Part shown: piece by piece, positions 35,401 through 47,400 of the stretch
Layout of the letters: each line of letters opens with the position of its first letter
How positions within the stretch are numbered: position 1 is the first letter of the stretch
Assembly (NCBI GenBank): GCA_037349105.1
Contig: JAYJMM010000119.1
Coordinates: 3,669,001 to 3,733,000 of the forward strand
Length of the DNA stretch: 64,000 nt
Source: Limnomonas spitsbergensis
Lineage: Eukaryota > Chlorophyta > Chlorophyceae > Chlamydomonadales
Direction: 5' to 3'
Program-made: the position numbers and the translations under genes
The notes under the pieces: generated by a model
The model's input: only the letters and a program-made list of their open reading frames with translations
Database searches by the model: none
Told to the model about the DNA's origin: nothing

Positions 35401-38400
35401 GGCTGCACTCTTATTATATTTGTATTAGATACCAGTAGTAGCATAGTATGTGTTTTTTGCAGTCTTGCAGGTGGCGCTAGCAGTTGCCCGATTTCACTAT
35501 TTCCACTCCATGCTGCCAGTGCTGACTGGCTTGCCCACCTCCCGTGAGTGCCTGCCTGTTTGATAAGTGCCCATCCTGCATGTCCGCTGTATATGCAGGT
35601 CGATCAAGATCGTGCCAACAGCAGAAGAGGTGCGACATAAAGACAAAAGAAATCACGTCAACATTAACCTGTTACAAACTCATCATCATTCATGTTATAG
35701 AAGCCTGCTTGGCGCCTTGCTGGGCCTGGGTAAGTTGCGCAGTGTTCAATCCGTTCATGGGGCACTGAAGGTGTGCCTCCCTCAATCCGCTGACTGTTGA
35801 GCATGTGACCTTGTGAGTCATTAGGTAGGACCATTTTGTTTTCACCAGGTCATTCCACTCAACCTAAATGCAGGCTCTATGTGTGAGACAACCCTTCCTC
35901 CCTCGTGCGGGGGAGCTGTCTCACCTTTCATCTCCTGAAGCTGCGCTGATGGACAGACAGTTCAGGTGAGCATACACCGACACCCCGCCGCGATGTCTGT
36001 ACTGTAGCCCCATCCCAACCCTAATTGCTGCCCATTCAGGGTTAGGGTTCAGGGTTCAGGGTAAAGGTCCAGATTAAGACCTAACCCTTTTTCTGAAAAA
36101 TATAGATATCAACGTTTCAAGATTGCCATACCAATTACAAGATGATTCCGAAATGTTGTCGAACTTTGGCCTGACCAATTTACTCTGTCCATAGGTAGGC
36201 TTTCCTGTTGTGGCCAGCTGCTCTTTGATGAGATGGGGAAGGTGCCATTGTTCCTTTTAGGTTATCAAAATATCAATACTTCAGCTACATTTCAGCGTCA
36301 ACCTGACCTGCAACTGCCAGCGTTTGGTGCCGCAAGCCCTGTTGCTTGGGCCACCGGCTGAAGGCCGGTCAAGGTTCTGTCCCAGCCGTTAAAGGGGTGA
36401 CCCTCAGTCAGGCTCCCCAATGTGGTATGGTGCACTGTACTAAAACAAGCACAGGCAGGTGTGTCAAATGAAGACAGCTACATTGTTTCCTCTTTTGCAT
36501 CACACTTTTGTCCCATGAGTCCATACCCCTCCCCCCCCTCTTGATATAGGCTGATGCGTGAGGACATGATGTGCGGTCTGCGGGAGGTGGTGAAGGGCAT
36601 GAACCTCAACAGCCAGGCACAAGCCAGCGCAAACCTGCCGGCCGCACTCCAGCGGAGCGTGTTCCCGCTCGTGGCAGTGCTGGGTGTGGCCGAGAAGCCC
36701 CGCCCCTCGGTGATGGTTGAGGTGGAGCTTCCGCGGGGCCACCGCGTGGCACGCATGCAGAAGAAGACAGAGCGCGAGGAGTTCTGGACGGATCACGGGC
36801 GCGGCACTCTGCCCCTGGATGCCCTGGTGTGCTTAGTGTACAGGTAAGAATGTCATTATATTAGAATGTTAGTGTGCACCAGATCGCCTTCAGAGGTCCG
36901 CCAGAGCTGCCACCACTGGGCACATTGGGGAACAAAGCTTGACCGCAATACGGCCGGTGGCCCAGGCAGCAGGTGATCATGTTGTTAAGAACACATTATG
37001 TGATATTGTGAAGTCTTTGCCCCAGCCTGCATGTTCATCTTGTATTCCTGTTTTGGCCGCAACGATACAAACTTCCCCTCTGATCCTCTTGTAATTCCTT
37101 CAGGGGCAGCGTTGCCACCGGGAGCACTGCATCCAAGGTCCAGCCACTCATGGTGTTTGCTACGGTTGGCCGTCGAGACGTCAAGGAGCTGTCTGCTGTA
37201 AACCCTGTCATTGGCCTCACCTTTGATCGGGGTCAGGATTTTAAGACTGTGCTGCAGATGATTGGGCAGGGGCGGCTCAGTGACATGTGCCTCGTGCAGG
37301 TGAGGCTCAAGGGCTGCCGAGAAGATCGATTATTAACTGGGCCTCTGCCCAGCTGTTGGCCTGGGACACTCCAAACGGTCCTGCTCTCGAGCGGCTCTTC
37401 TTCCGTCAAAGTGCGGCTTAACTATCTGCTGCAGCTGTTTTCGTTGCCAACTTAGTCCATGTGGCTTATGCAGTCATGCACCAGACGCTCGTGCCTGTTA
37501 TATTGTTGCAGCTGCTCAGCTGTGGAAGGATTTCAAATGGTGCAAGTTATGGCAGGGGACTTCCTGGAGGTTTAAAATTCCTTTCCGTGGGGACATTCGG
37601 TGTCAGGAGCTGCATGGGACAAGGGACCACACAGTGCATGGGGCTCCCCACCAAACAGATGGACAGAAAGGGCAAGAGTTGGTTTCTTCCTACATACTTA
37701 GCAAAACGTGCAGATCATCCCCGGAGGCATCCCGTCACCCACAGCAATGTTGACCTGAGATGATGTCCTTACTGCCAGCAACCGAGCGGAATCCACCAAT
37801 TCTCCAGCTATGAACCAGTCATTATCTGTGTATGCATCTCCCTAAATTCCCAATTCCTGCCCTTTCCCCCCTGGAGCATATGCCTCTCACTGCCATTGCT
37901 ACCATTGTGTGATCAGCAGTTAGCGGTAGCGAGTGAGTGAGTGATATAAGTTGATATAAGGTGGGTTAGTGAGTGATGTCACTGATATATACATCTTCAT
38001 CCTTGCTGTGTATGTTGTTGCCCTCAGATTTCTACGAGTTTCTTCAGCATCAGCCCACTGCTCAGCTGCCTCCAGAGTATGACAACCGTGCCCCTGGCCG
38101 ACCAGATCGTGCACCTGGCTCCACCGGGGGATGCAGCCTGCCTCAGCGGGGCTGACGTGGAGAAGGTAAGCAGGGTCGCAACCCACATGCCCAACTGATG
38201 TCTTGAAATTAGCAAGGCCCTGCAGCAGATATGCAGGTGAGGTGTGGAAACGAGTGGGTGCGGAATTCCTAATTTTGATAGCTGCCACTGATGGGTTGAC
38301 GCATGATGCGCATGGGCCTCGGGCTTACATACATAATTTTGTACTAGCCATTGGGTTGGATGTAAATTTCATACCCTGCAAACATGAGCTTATAGTGGTA

Positions 38401-41400
38401 CTGTCTTGTTCACGTAAGTGACATTGATCAAATGCCTGGAAGCAGCAAAAGCATGCATGCATGTGATCCGCGTGCGACGAGAACACCATAAGCCGGAATG
38501 GCTTTGCTTCTCTTGTAATGTGCATGCTTTGCCTTGAATGAACATGGAAAAGGCATGCTCTCTTATCTATTGCTGAGAGGATTTGTGCACGAACACCCTC
38601 TGCCACTGTGCCCAACACCCCTTTCTTGTTTCTGGCCCTGCATGTGCAGGAACTGCAGGCTAACATGCACCTGGACCCAACTCAACAGCAGGCCCTCACC
38701 CAAGCTCTTTCACAGTGTGTGGCTCTCATCCAAGGCCCTCCAGGCACTGGTGAGGACTAATTAGTGAGCACATACACTTTCTTGATGGCCCCTTGTGAAT
38801 GGACCATTTTGCATGGCTCCTTATGCATGTGCCCTCTTGCATGAGCCCTCCTGCATGGGCCCTCCTGCATGGGCCCTCCTTCAAGGGCTATACTGCATGG
38901 GCCATCCTGCATGAGCCCTCCTGCATGGGCCCTCCTGCATGGGCCTCCTGCATGGGCCCTTCTTCAAGGGCTATCCTGCATAAGCCATCCTGCATGAGCC
39001 CTCCTGCATGAGCCTTCCTTCATGGGCCCTCCTGCATGGGCATATCTGCATGGACCCTCCTGCATGGAATTTTCTGCAACAACCCTTCTGCATGGACCCT
39101 CCTGTATGGCCCCTCCTGCATGAACCCTCCTGTATGGACCCTCCTGCATGGACCCTTCCGCATGGACCCTTCTGCATGGACTCTTCTGCATGGAACCTTC
39201 TGTATGGTCCCTCCTGCATGGGCCCTCCTGCATGAGCCCTCCTGCTTGAGCCCTCCTGCATGAACCCTCCTGTATGGCCCCACCTGCATGGTCCCTCCTG
39301 CATGGTCCCTCCTGTATGGTCCCTCCTGCATAAGCCCTCCTGCATGGCCCCTCCTGCATAACCCCTCTTGCATGAGCCCTTTTGCATGGTCCCTCCTGAA
39401 TGAGCCCTTTTGCATGGTCCCTCCTGCATGGTCCCTACTGCTTGAGCCCTCCTGCATGAGCCCTCCTCTATAGTCCCTCCTGCATGGTCCCTCCTGCATG
39501 GGCCATCCTGCATGAGCCCTCCTGCATGGTCCCTCCTGCGTGAGCCCTCCTGCATGGTCCCTCCTGCATGTTCCCTCCTGCATGAGCCCTCCTGCATGGT
39601 CCCTCCTGCATAAGCCCTCCTGCATGAGCCCTCTTGCATGGTCCCTCCTGTATGGTCCCTCTTGCATGGTCCCTCCTGCATGGTCCCTCCTGCATGGTCC
39701 CTCCTGCATGATACTTAATGCATGGGCCCTCTGGCATGGAACACATGCACTCGCCCTCTTCAAGGATCTGGCCACGTCATAGAGCCTGCCTGCACTGCAC
39801 AGGCAAGACCTACGTTGGTGCCCTGGTTGCGGAGGCGATTGTACGTTGCTCCCAGGAGACGGTCCTTTGCGTGTGCTACACCAACCATGCACTGGATCAA
39901 TTCCTTGAGGCGCTGCTCGACAAGGTGACTTTCGAACTTTTACCAGATGAAGTCGATGGCATGAAGAACATTAAGATACTTATAAGCTAACAAACGATCA
40001 TTGCAAACAAAATGAAAATCTATCATGGCCAGCAGGTGCCGTGTCAAGCCTTTGCTTGCCATTGGAAATGCACCCACCCTCCTTCTCCCCTGATTGCTTG
40101 TTCCAGAATGTGACGAGCATCATCCGCATCGGCAGCCGAAGCAAGAGCGAGAGGCTGGAGCAGTACAACCTGTTCAACATGAAGGGCGCATCCAACCAAG
40201 GGCGCAAGCCTCAGCTGCCCACCAACGAGTTCAGACGCATGATGTGCCTCAGGGACGAGGAGCGAGGGGCCAAGGCACAGGTGCAGGGCCAGAGTACTAG
40301 GGGCCGCAGTGCAGGTATACGGCCAGAGTGCAGGCGAGGTTTATGGCATATAAGATTCATTTAGACGTATGAGGAGCGAGGTGTCAAGATGCAGTTATAC
40401 CAAGTAGCCATGGACCTATGTAGCTTTGAGGTTCTTCAAAATCAGGTAAACCTTGAGGGACTAGGGCGCAAGGGCCAAGAAACAGGTGGTTCAAGGTGTA
40501 TATCAGGTTCACGACTATCCTGGGAGATGAAGAACACCTGGCCAAGGTGCAGGTGGCCAAGGATTGAGGGGCCAAGGTGGGCTTCGTGCTGCACCAGGGT
40601 CATGCTAAACCAGGAGGATGTGAAGAGCCTGGCCCGGGGAGGTGGGGATTGCAGCGTCGACGGATGTTCTTTCACACAGCACCCTGCAGGGTTGCCTGAA
40701 GGGTTGGGCTGTGTAAACCGAAGATGAATCGAAGATCTGAAGCCCCTCAACAATGGACAGTTGTGCATCAGGGTATGATTGAGCCGAGGTTTTGAGGTTT
40801 GAAGCTGGACCTGAGTTTCTCTCCTAGGTTGTCAGTTGTCACAACCACAGCCACAGCCCCGCCTATTTGAAGCCCAAGCCTCTCAATGTCGTAGCTCATA
40901 CCTACGGTATCCGGCTTAAAGCCTGCTGCACAATTTCTCTCAGGACGCAAGAGCATCAATCGGACCCTCCCTAGCTCAAAGGATCAGACCCCTCCAAGAG
41001 ACGCTGTGTACAAGGGTTTGCCCGCCCCCCCAGTCTAGGGTACCACCAGCATGCGCCAGGCAGTCGCTGCAGCCCGTGATCCCTCACCTACTCCATTTCC
41101 TGACCTACCTCTCAGAACCAGGAGCCTCTGCTGCCACTCCCCAGCTCTGCGTTTTGTTGACCTGGTGATGCCAGACCCTTCAGCTTTGCATGACCTTGAA
41201 GGTCTAGCAATCCCAAACTGCCTCTCGGATCCAGGCATCCAGTAGCTTACATCACTCAGCCACCCTTAAGTCTTATATGAGACCTAACGACCACTTTCCC
41301 GCTCAACTTTTGTGTATAACTGTACATGTGTTATATTCGCCAGAGCCCTAATTAAATGAAAGCACCTTCATCTGCCTTTCAGATCCAAGAGATCGAGAAG

Positions 41401-44400
41401 CTGCTGCTGTCCACCTCCCCTGGCAATGCGCTCATGGCCGGCATACAGCCCTGGCACGACCAACCTAAGGGTAGTGACAACGGCAATGGTGGCAGCAGCA
41501 GTGGCAGCGGAGGTCACGGCAACAGTGACAGCGGCAATGGTGGCAGCAGCAGTGGCAGCGGAGGTCACGGCAACAGTGGCAACAGCAATGGTGGCAGAGG
41601 CAGTGGCAGCGGAGGTCGCGGCAACAGTGACAACGGCAATGTTGGCAGCAGCAGTGGCAGCGGAGGTCGCGGCAACAGTGGCAACAGCAATGGTGGCAGA
41701 GGCAGTGGCAGCGGAGGTCGCGGCAACAGTGACAACGGCAATGTTGGCAGCAGCAGTGGCAGCGGAGGTCGCGGCAACAGTGGCAACAGCAATGGTGGCA
41801 GAGGCAGTGGCAGCGGAGGTCGCGGCAACAGTGACAACGGCAATGTTGGCAGCAGCAGTGGCAGCGGAGGTCGCGGCAACAGTGGCAACAGCAATGGTGG
41901 CAGAGGCAGTGGCAGCGGAGGTCGCGGCAGCAGTGGCAACAGCAACATCGACAGCAGCAGCAGTGGCAACGGGAACGGGCATGGGAATGGCAGGCAGACT
42001 GGCCCGGGTGAGGTTCGTGGGTATCTTCACCTGGGTATATTGTGTGTGTTACAGACCACGGCCCTGGGGGTTGTTCGGCAAAAAGGTACACACAAGGCCA
42101 GTGAAGGCCGGTGGATCAGCCAGCCCCCTGTGGCCGTAGGTCCTGCTGTAGCTGAATTACAGCTCAAATGTTATACAAGTAGCTATCATCTGCTCCTACT
42201 TCATCTTATTATTTATTCATTTGGCATGATGTAGCAGATATAATGGTGTGACATGTAGAAAGACTCACCTATTGGGTGAAGGTTGAGGGTTGGGGATTAA
42301 TAGCTGGATACCCATCGAGAAGTCACCTGTTTGTGGCACCTGTGGTTGTAGGTGGGCCAGGCAGGACACAGCCGCCGGGCCAGCAGAACGGTGCCCACCC
42401 GCTGCCACCACCACCGCCAGGCCAGCAGAGGAGCCCGCAACCACCACCACCACCTCCGCAAGCTCCCCCACCAGAGTTGTTGGACCTGTGGTGCCTGATC
42501 CGACCGTACCTTGTTGAGGAGTTCAGTGAGGCGTTCAAACAGCTCACGCAGCGCCCCGGCAATGAGTCAGCGGTGTGGAGGGCATGGCTTTCGGGGTGCG
42601 TGCGGGACAGGGGCCACAATCAGGGTGGATGCTCTGCTGCGGGACGGTTTTCAATCTCTGGACCAGCTCCGCGGCCACGCTGAAATGGGACATTAAGCAA
42701 GCTACTGCTTGGCGCGCAGGAGGCTGGTGGTCTTGTAAATTCAAATTTGATTTCAAGAACTAAAGTGCCACTCTTGTGTTTGTCTCTGTGTGTGAGATCG
42801 TAATTGCGGTTGGTTGCCGTTGGGCGCGATTGTGGGGAGCATGCTGGGTTGAGCTGGGCTATATGTCCTGCAGGTATGTTAGCCGGGTCGTTGTGGTGGG
42901 GATGCTGTAGCAGGCTGGGCTGTGCCATCATGAGCCGTTGGTGCCAATTGGTGGACACATCAAGAGGCAAGTTTAGATCCCTTAAGTTTTTTTTGACCTG
43001 CTGGCCTGCAGACCTGCTTGGAGGCGAGGGCACCTAACTGAATGTGTCATTGCTCCATCCATGTGAGCAGGCAAGTTTTGGAGTCACGAAATGTCAAATC
43101 AGGTGACACAGATTGGAAAACGGCGAAGGACAGGCGCAAGAGGTCTGCGTCTGCCGGTTCTGTCCGTACGCGTCCGTACCCATCAGCACAGGTGAGATGT
43201 TGTCCCCTGTATAGAGGACATCAGCAGGCGGCAGTGCCCATACAACCAAAAGTGGCACCAGGAAAGAAGGACGAGGTCACCCAATAAAGTGGTTTGCTGT
43301 ATGGTCCCATAACATGCCCGGATGATGTAACCCCTGCTATACAGTCACATTCTTTATGTGCCATTTGGTGTGAACAGAATTTGCTGTTGTCCGGAGCCAT
43401 TGCCTGGAGCCTCCAAAGGGTTCAGCGAGGAGAGCAGGAGGGTCAAGAGGAGGGCGAGGTCCCTCCTGACATCTGGGCACTGTCTATGGATGAACGTCTG
43501 CAGCTCGCCATCAAGTGGATGGCAGGACTCAGGGAGAGGTGCGATGATAGGGAGGGGGGGGACAATGAGCTTGGTGGAGCGGGACAGTAGGTATAATGTG
43601 CCTGGCATGGTCCCCGGACGGCTGGTGGGGCATGTTCTTAGACTTCACAAACGAGCAAAATATACGCCTCGCAGGGTCATGAGGGTCATGAGGGGTGAAG
43701 AAACAGTGCAGCATGGGCCTAGGTCATGTCCGTGTCGTTCCCATTATAGGAAGGAAGAGCTAGAGAGGATGTATAGGAGTGCTGGCCATTTACAGCCATG
43801 ATGGCTCCAAACATACTTTGACATTCCCAGTGCTTGATTCCAAGTACCGCAATCTACTAATTGTGCCCCTTTTGTGATTATTTGGGGCACCAATCACTAC
43901 CTTTAACTCCACATTTGAAGCCTCTGCCCCTTCCTCCTCTCATCCTGACCAGGTGGTGCACTGACCTCGCTTCGGCCATTGTCAGGTGGGTGGGTCTTTG
44001 GAATCCTGATGAGGACCCTGGGAGGATAACGGCACTTGAACGCTCTTGTGTCTTGTCTTTCATTTGCTAGTACGGTGCCCTATTCATTTCAGGATGCCTC
44101 CGAGGGGGGGGTAGGGGGGGCAAAGAGAGAACCAAAACACCCGTCGCAAATAAATTGTAATAAACCCTAACCTTCGCCTCCTGACACTAGCTGTATTATA
44201 CCGAAAACCAGCTAAACAGTGTTTGCTCCTAATCGTCACAATAAGTGCAGCTGGTTCCCGAAGATCTAGTGTTCAAACGTGAAGCAAAGAAATCAAGCCC
44301 GGGATATCGGTTCTCTAGCCATCCCTTGCAACTACTTACCTGCACCAGAGATCATGCGTCTCCAGTTCCAAGAGGGCTGAGGCATTATGCTGGCATGGAA

Positions 44401-47400
44401 CGTAAGCTTGCAGATATGCCCCTCACCACTGGATCTTCTGCCTCTCGGGGGCTCCCTGACCAACACTCCCACAAATTTCTCAACCCTCATGGCATATCTT
44501 GCCACCTCTGCCTCCGCCAGCTTCTGAGTGCTGACCAGGGTGGGCTGAATCCGTGTGATCTACGAAGTGATGGCTCCACACGTAAGGGCGGATGGTACCC
44601 GCAATGCTAGTCATGGCGTCAGTCACAGCTTGTTACCCACAAAACTAGTCTCGACATTCGCAGCAGCAGCAACAGATATGAGATTTTACGGACTTTGTCC
44701 ACATAGGAGAAGAGTTTAAAGAATTACAGATGTCATATTGTGCTGTCGCGCCGACATGTTTTCCCAGGCCAGTCTCTCAGCTCTTGGCACCCTCCCACTC
44801 CCAACTTGGCCCCACTTTATTTATCTACCCCCCCCCTCCCCCCCCTCTGTGCCAGAAACCAGACTTGACTTGTAATACTCTGGCCAAGCTCAATCCCTGT
44901 GGAATGAGCGGTCTATTTCATGTTTTCTGCCCCATTTCCCTCGGGTGCCTCATTCACAATTCAGCCAGTTCATGGCCTACAAGTGGGGTAGCGTGATGCT
45001 GCAAGTCGTGTTGCTAAGTCTGCCAGTCTGATGTCGGTCAGGATCAAGTCACAATTGGCCCAGTGGTGGCTGCCCGCCGGCCTGCCTAGCATGGTCTGGT
45101 GTGCACTTGAACGAACGCTGGTGAAATTTTATATTCCAAGTCATTCGCCTATTGCAGTCTCACTTTGGCTGTCCAGTGTTGCAACAGGTGCATGCAGGTT
45201 GCTTACCAGCACGCTGTAATGAATGTCTTCCCCGTGCTCCGCCTCCCCACCATACATCAGGTGCAAGGAGGCACAGGATGAGATGCGAGTCCTGCACAGC
45301 ACCTCGGACCTGGCAACGCTGGCGGGTGCTCGTGTCATCGGATGCACCACCACAGGCGCGATGCGGGGGAAAGGGGGGGAGGGGGGGGCTGTGTCTCGAG
45401 GTGAGGTTACAGGGTATGATTAGGGTTTGTGATTATGGGCAGGTGGGTCATAGGGACTAGGCGAGGACTTTGGGTGGACGCTCACCTTCCAACCCAGGGT
45501 TTGATGCTGTATGCATTGCAAAACCTGGTGTGCTGTAACCTGCTCCCCAGGTGCTGCCAAGTACAAGGACATGCTTCAGAATCCCCAGGTGGCGCCCACA
45601 ATTGTTATGGTGGAGGAGGCGGGGGAGCTGCATGAGTCACACGCACTCACCAGCCTCAGCCCCAAGACCAAGCAGCTCATCATGGTGGGGTGGGGCTGGG
45701 AGTTGTCGGCAGTACCCCCCCGTAACGTTTATGATATATGGGGGCTGGGTCCAGGGGGCTCTCCTTCTTACACCAGCCTTTTGAATCTGATCAGGGGTTG
45801 GATCAGGGGCTGGACCAAGGGTCATGTCCCTGGCTTTGACCTGGATGCAAAAAACATAGGAAATCCCCAGGCAAGGAAATGAAAGACAAAACATATTTTT
45901 TAGTAGGCTCATTTTTTAGCATTTCTGTTATTCAATCCAGACTATTTTCCGTGTGTCACGCTCTGTAGATTGGCGACCATAAGCAGCTTCGCCCCAAAGT
46001 GGAGAGCTGGCCACTGTCGGTGCAGTCGGGCCACGGCCACGACCTCAATGTCTCCCTCTTTGAGCGTCTCGTGCTGGCTGGCTTCCCTCACGTGACTCTG
46101 GGCGTGCAGCACCGCATGCACCCACAGGTAAGGGGGGGGGCATGCCTTGTGCTCTAGGTGTGGGGTGAAGGAAACAAGCAAGACCTGGCTGCCCTCACGT
46201 AACCAGGACAGGTATTACCGTATGCATCCCCAGGTATGAGTGCGGCGGGCAGAGGCATGAAGGAAACATGCTGCAGACAATTTGTTGGGAGCTGCCCAGA
46301 TTAAGGTGGAAGCCTCATCCATGTCTGAGGATGGGCCCTCTATGCCCTGCATGCTCCCCCAGGCCAACGCTCCTGCTCAAACACCCTATCGGTCTATTTG
46401 GTCATACTCCTTTCACACGCCGTATCATTTCCCAAGGTTTTTACCGACCCTGCCGGCCCCTCTATATCTGCCCCCCTCCCCCTTACTCCGCCTTGCCTCA
46501 CAGATCTCGGAGCTGGTTCGTGCCTGTACCTACCCCGACTTGAAGGACCATGCCAGTGTGTTGCATCACCCTCCACTGCGGGGTCTCCAGCCGGAGGTTG
46601 GGCGCGTGCTGTTCATCGACCATGACCAGGCGGAGGTCCAGGAGAAGGGCCAGGGTTGGAATGCGGACACCTGCCAGTCTAAGGTGAGGGACTTGGCTGA
46701 AATGAAGGGCACAGAGCATGGCATCCCTGAAATCTGGCCAAACAGATGCTAACACACACTTGGCCTTGTTCTGGAACTTGGCCTTTCACACTCTACTGTT
46801 CCGATCAGGGGTTTCCATTCTGCTACTCAAATCTGTATCCTCCATACACAGCTTCCCATTCTTCACTCTTCTCTCTTATTTCCACACTCCTCACTTTTGG
46901 ATCCGCACTCCTTCCTTGCCACAGGTCAATGTCCACGAGGTGCAGATGACTGTGTCCACCATCAACTACCTGCTCCAGCAAGGGTACCGCGCCGACCAGC
47001 TCGTGATCCTCACCCCGTACCTGGGCCAGCTGCTGGAGCTGCACAAGGAGCTGCGCAAGAACAACAACCAGGTACAGCATCAGGGGCATGCCTGAAAGGA
47101 GGGATGGAAACGCATAAGGGCATGAGAGTTGAGGGAGCAGCGCAGCATGGGGCCGAAGCTACCTACGAGCCGTTACTCCAAGGGGGCTGCTATATGTCCA
47201 TCACTGTGTAGTCCATGTGCGCTTCATTCATCATGGAGCGATGAGGAACGGATTCTTCCTGTCATCATCATAACATGTGGATGGCAGATGACGAGTATGA
47301 TTTGGAACGGTGATAATTTGTCACCAGCATATCGATTGTAGCTGTATGTCCCAGGACTCACAGGCAAGCCCTCCTCATGAATCCGTCCACTGTGGACTAT

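Larger units (their letters stand above)
32497..38165 (+). other. Giant gene exons 1-9: N-terminal region of the ZNFX1-like helicase
   Basis: Exons 32497-32649, 33784-33914, 34406-34541, 34960-35198, 35599-35629, 35874-35965, 36550-36843, 37104-37299, 38028-38165. It contains a helical N-terminus (LLKLLGELYRIPGLL), then HDNDHHDFR followed by SIKIVPTAEE, and LMREDMMCGLREVV. This is the order seen upstream of the helicase core in ZNFX1 homologues. Exon 2 ends at a GC donor (33915). Confidence 0.8.

Noticed and set aside
35302..35543. Possible extra exons between giant-gene exons 4 and 5 (hydrophobic frames)
   Set aside because: Exon 4 joins directly to 35599 in phase and yields HDNDHHDFR followed by SIKIVPTAEE, the order expected in ZNFX1 relatives.
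38964..39892. Long minus-strand ORFs (up to 290 codons) rich in MQEGPCRRDHAGG
   Set aside because: Product of the 15-bp intronic array. Stop-free frames on both strands follow from the unit length being a multiple of three.
41368..42091. Antisense and shifted-frame ORFs over the Gly/Ser repeat (Cys/His-rich, Leu/Pro-rich, Ala/Val-rich)
   Set aside because: Shadows of the coding minisatellite. Only the plus frame 41383-42007 joins its neighbours in phase and continues the helicase.
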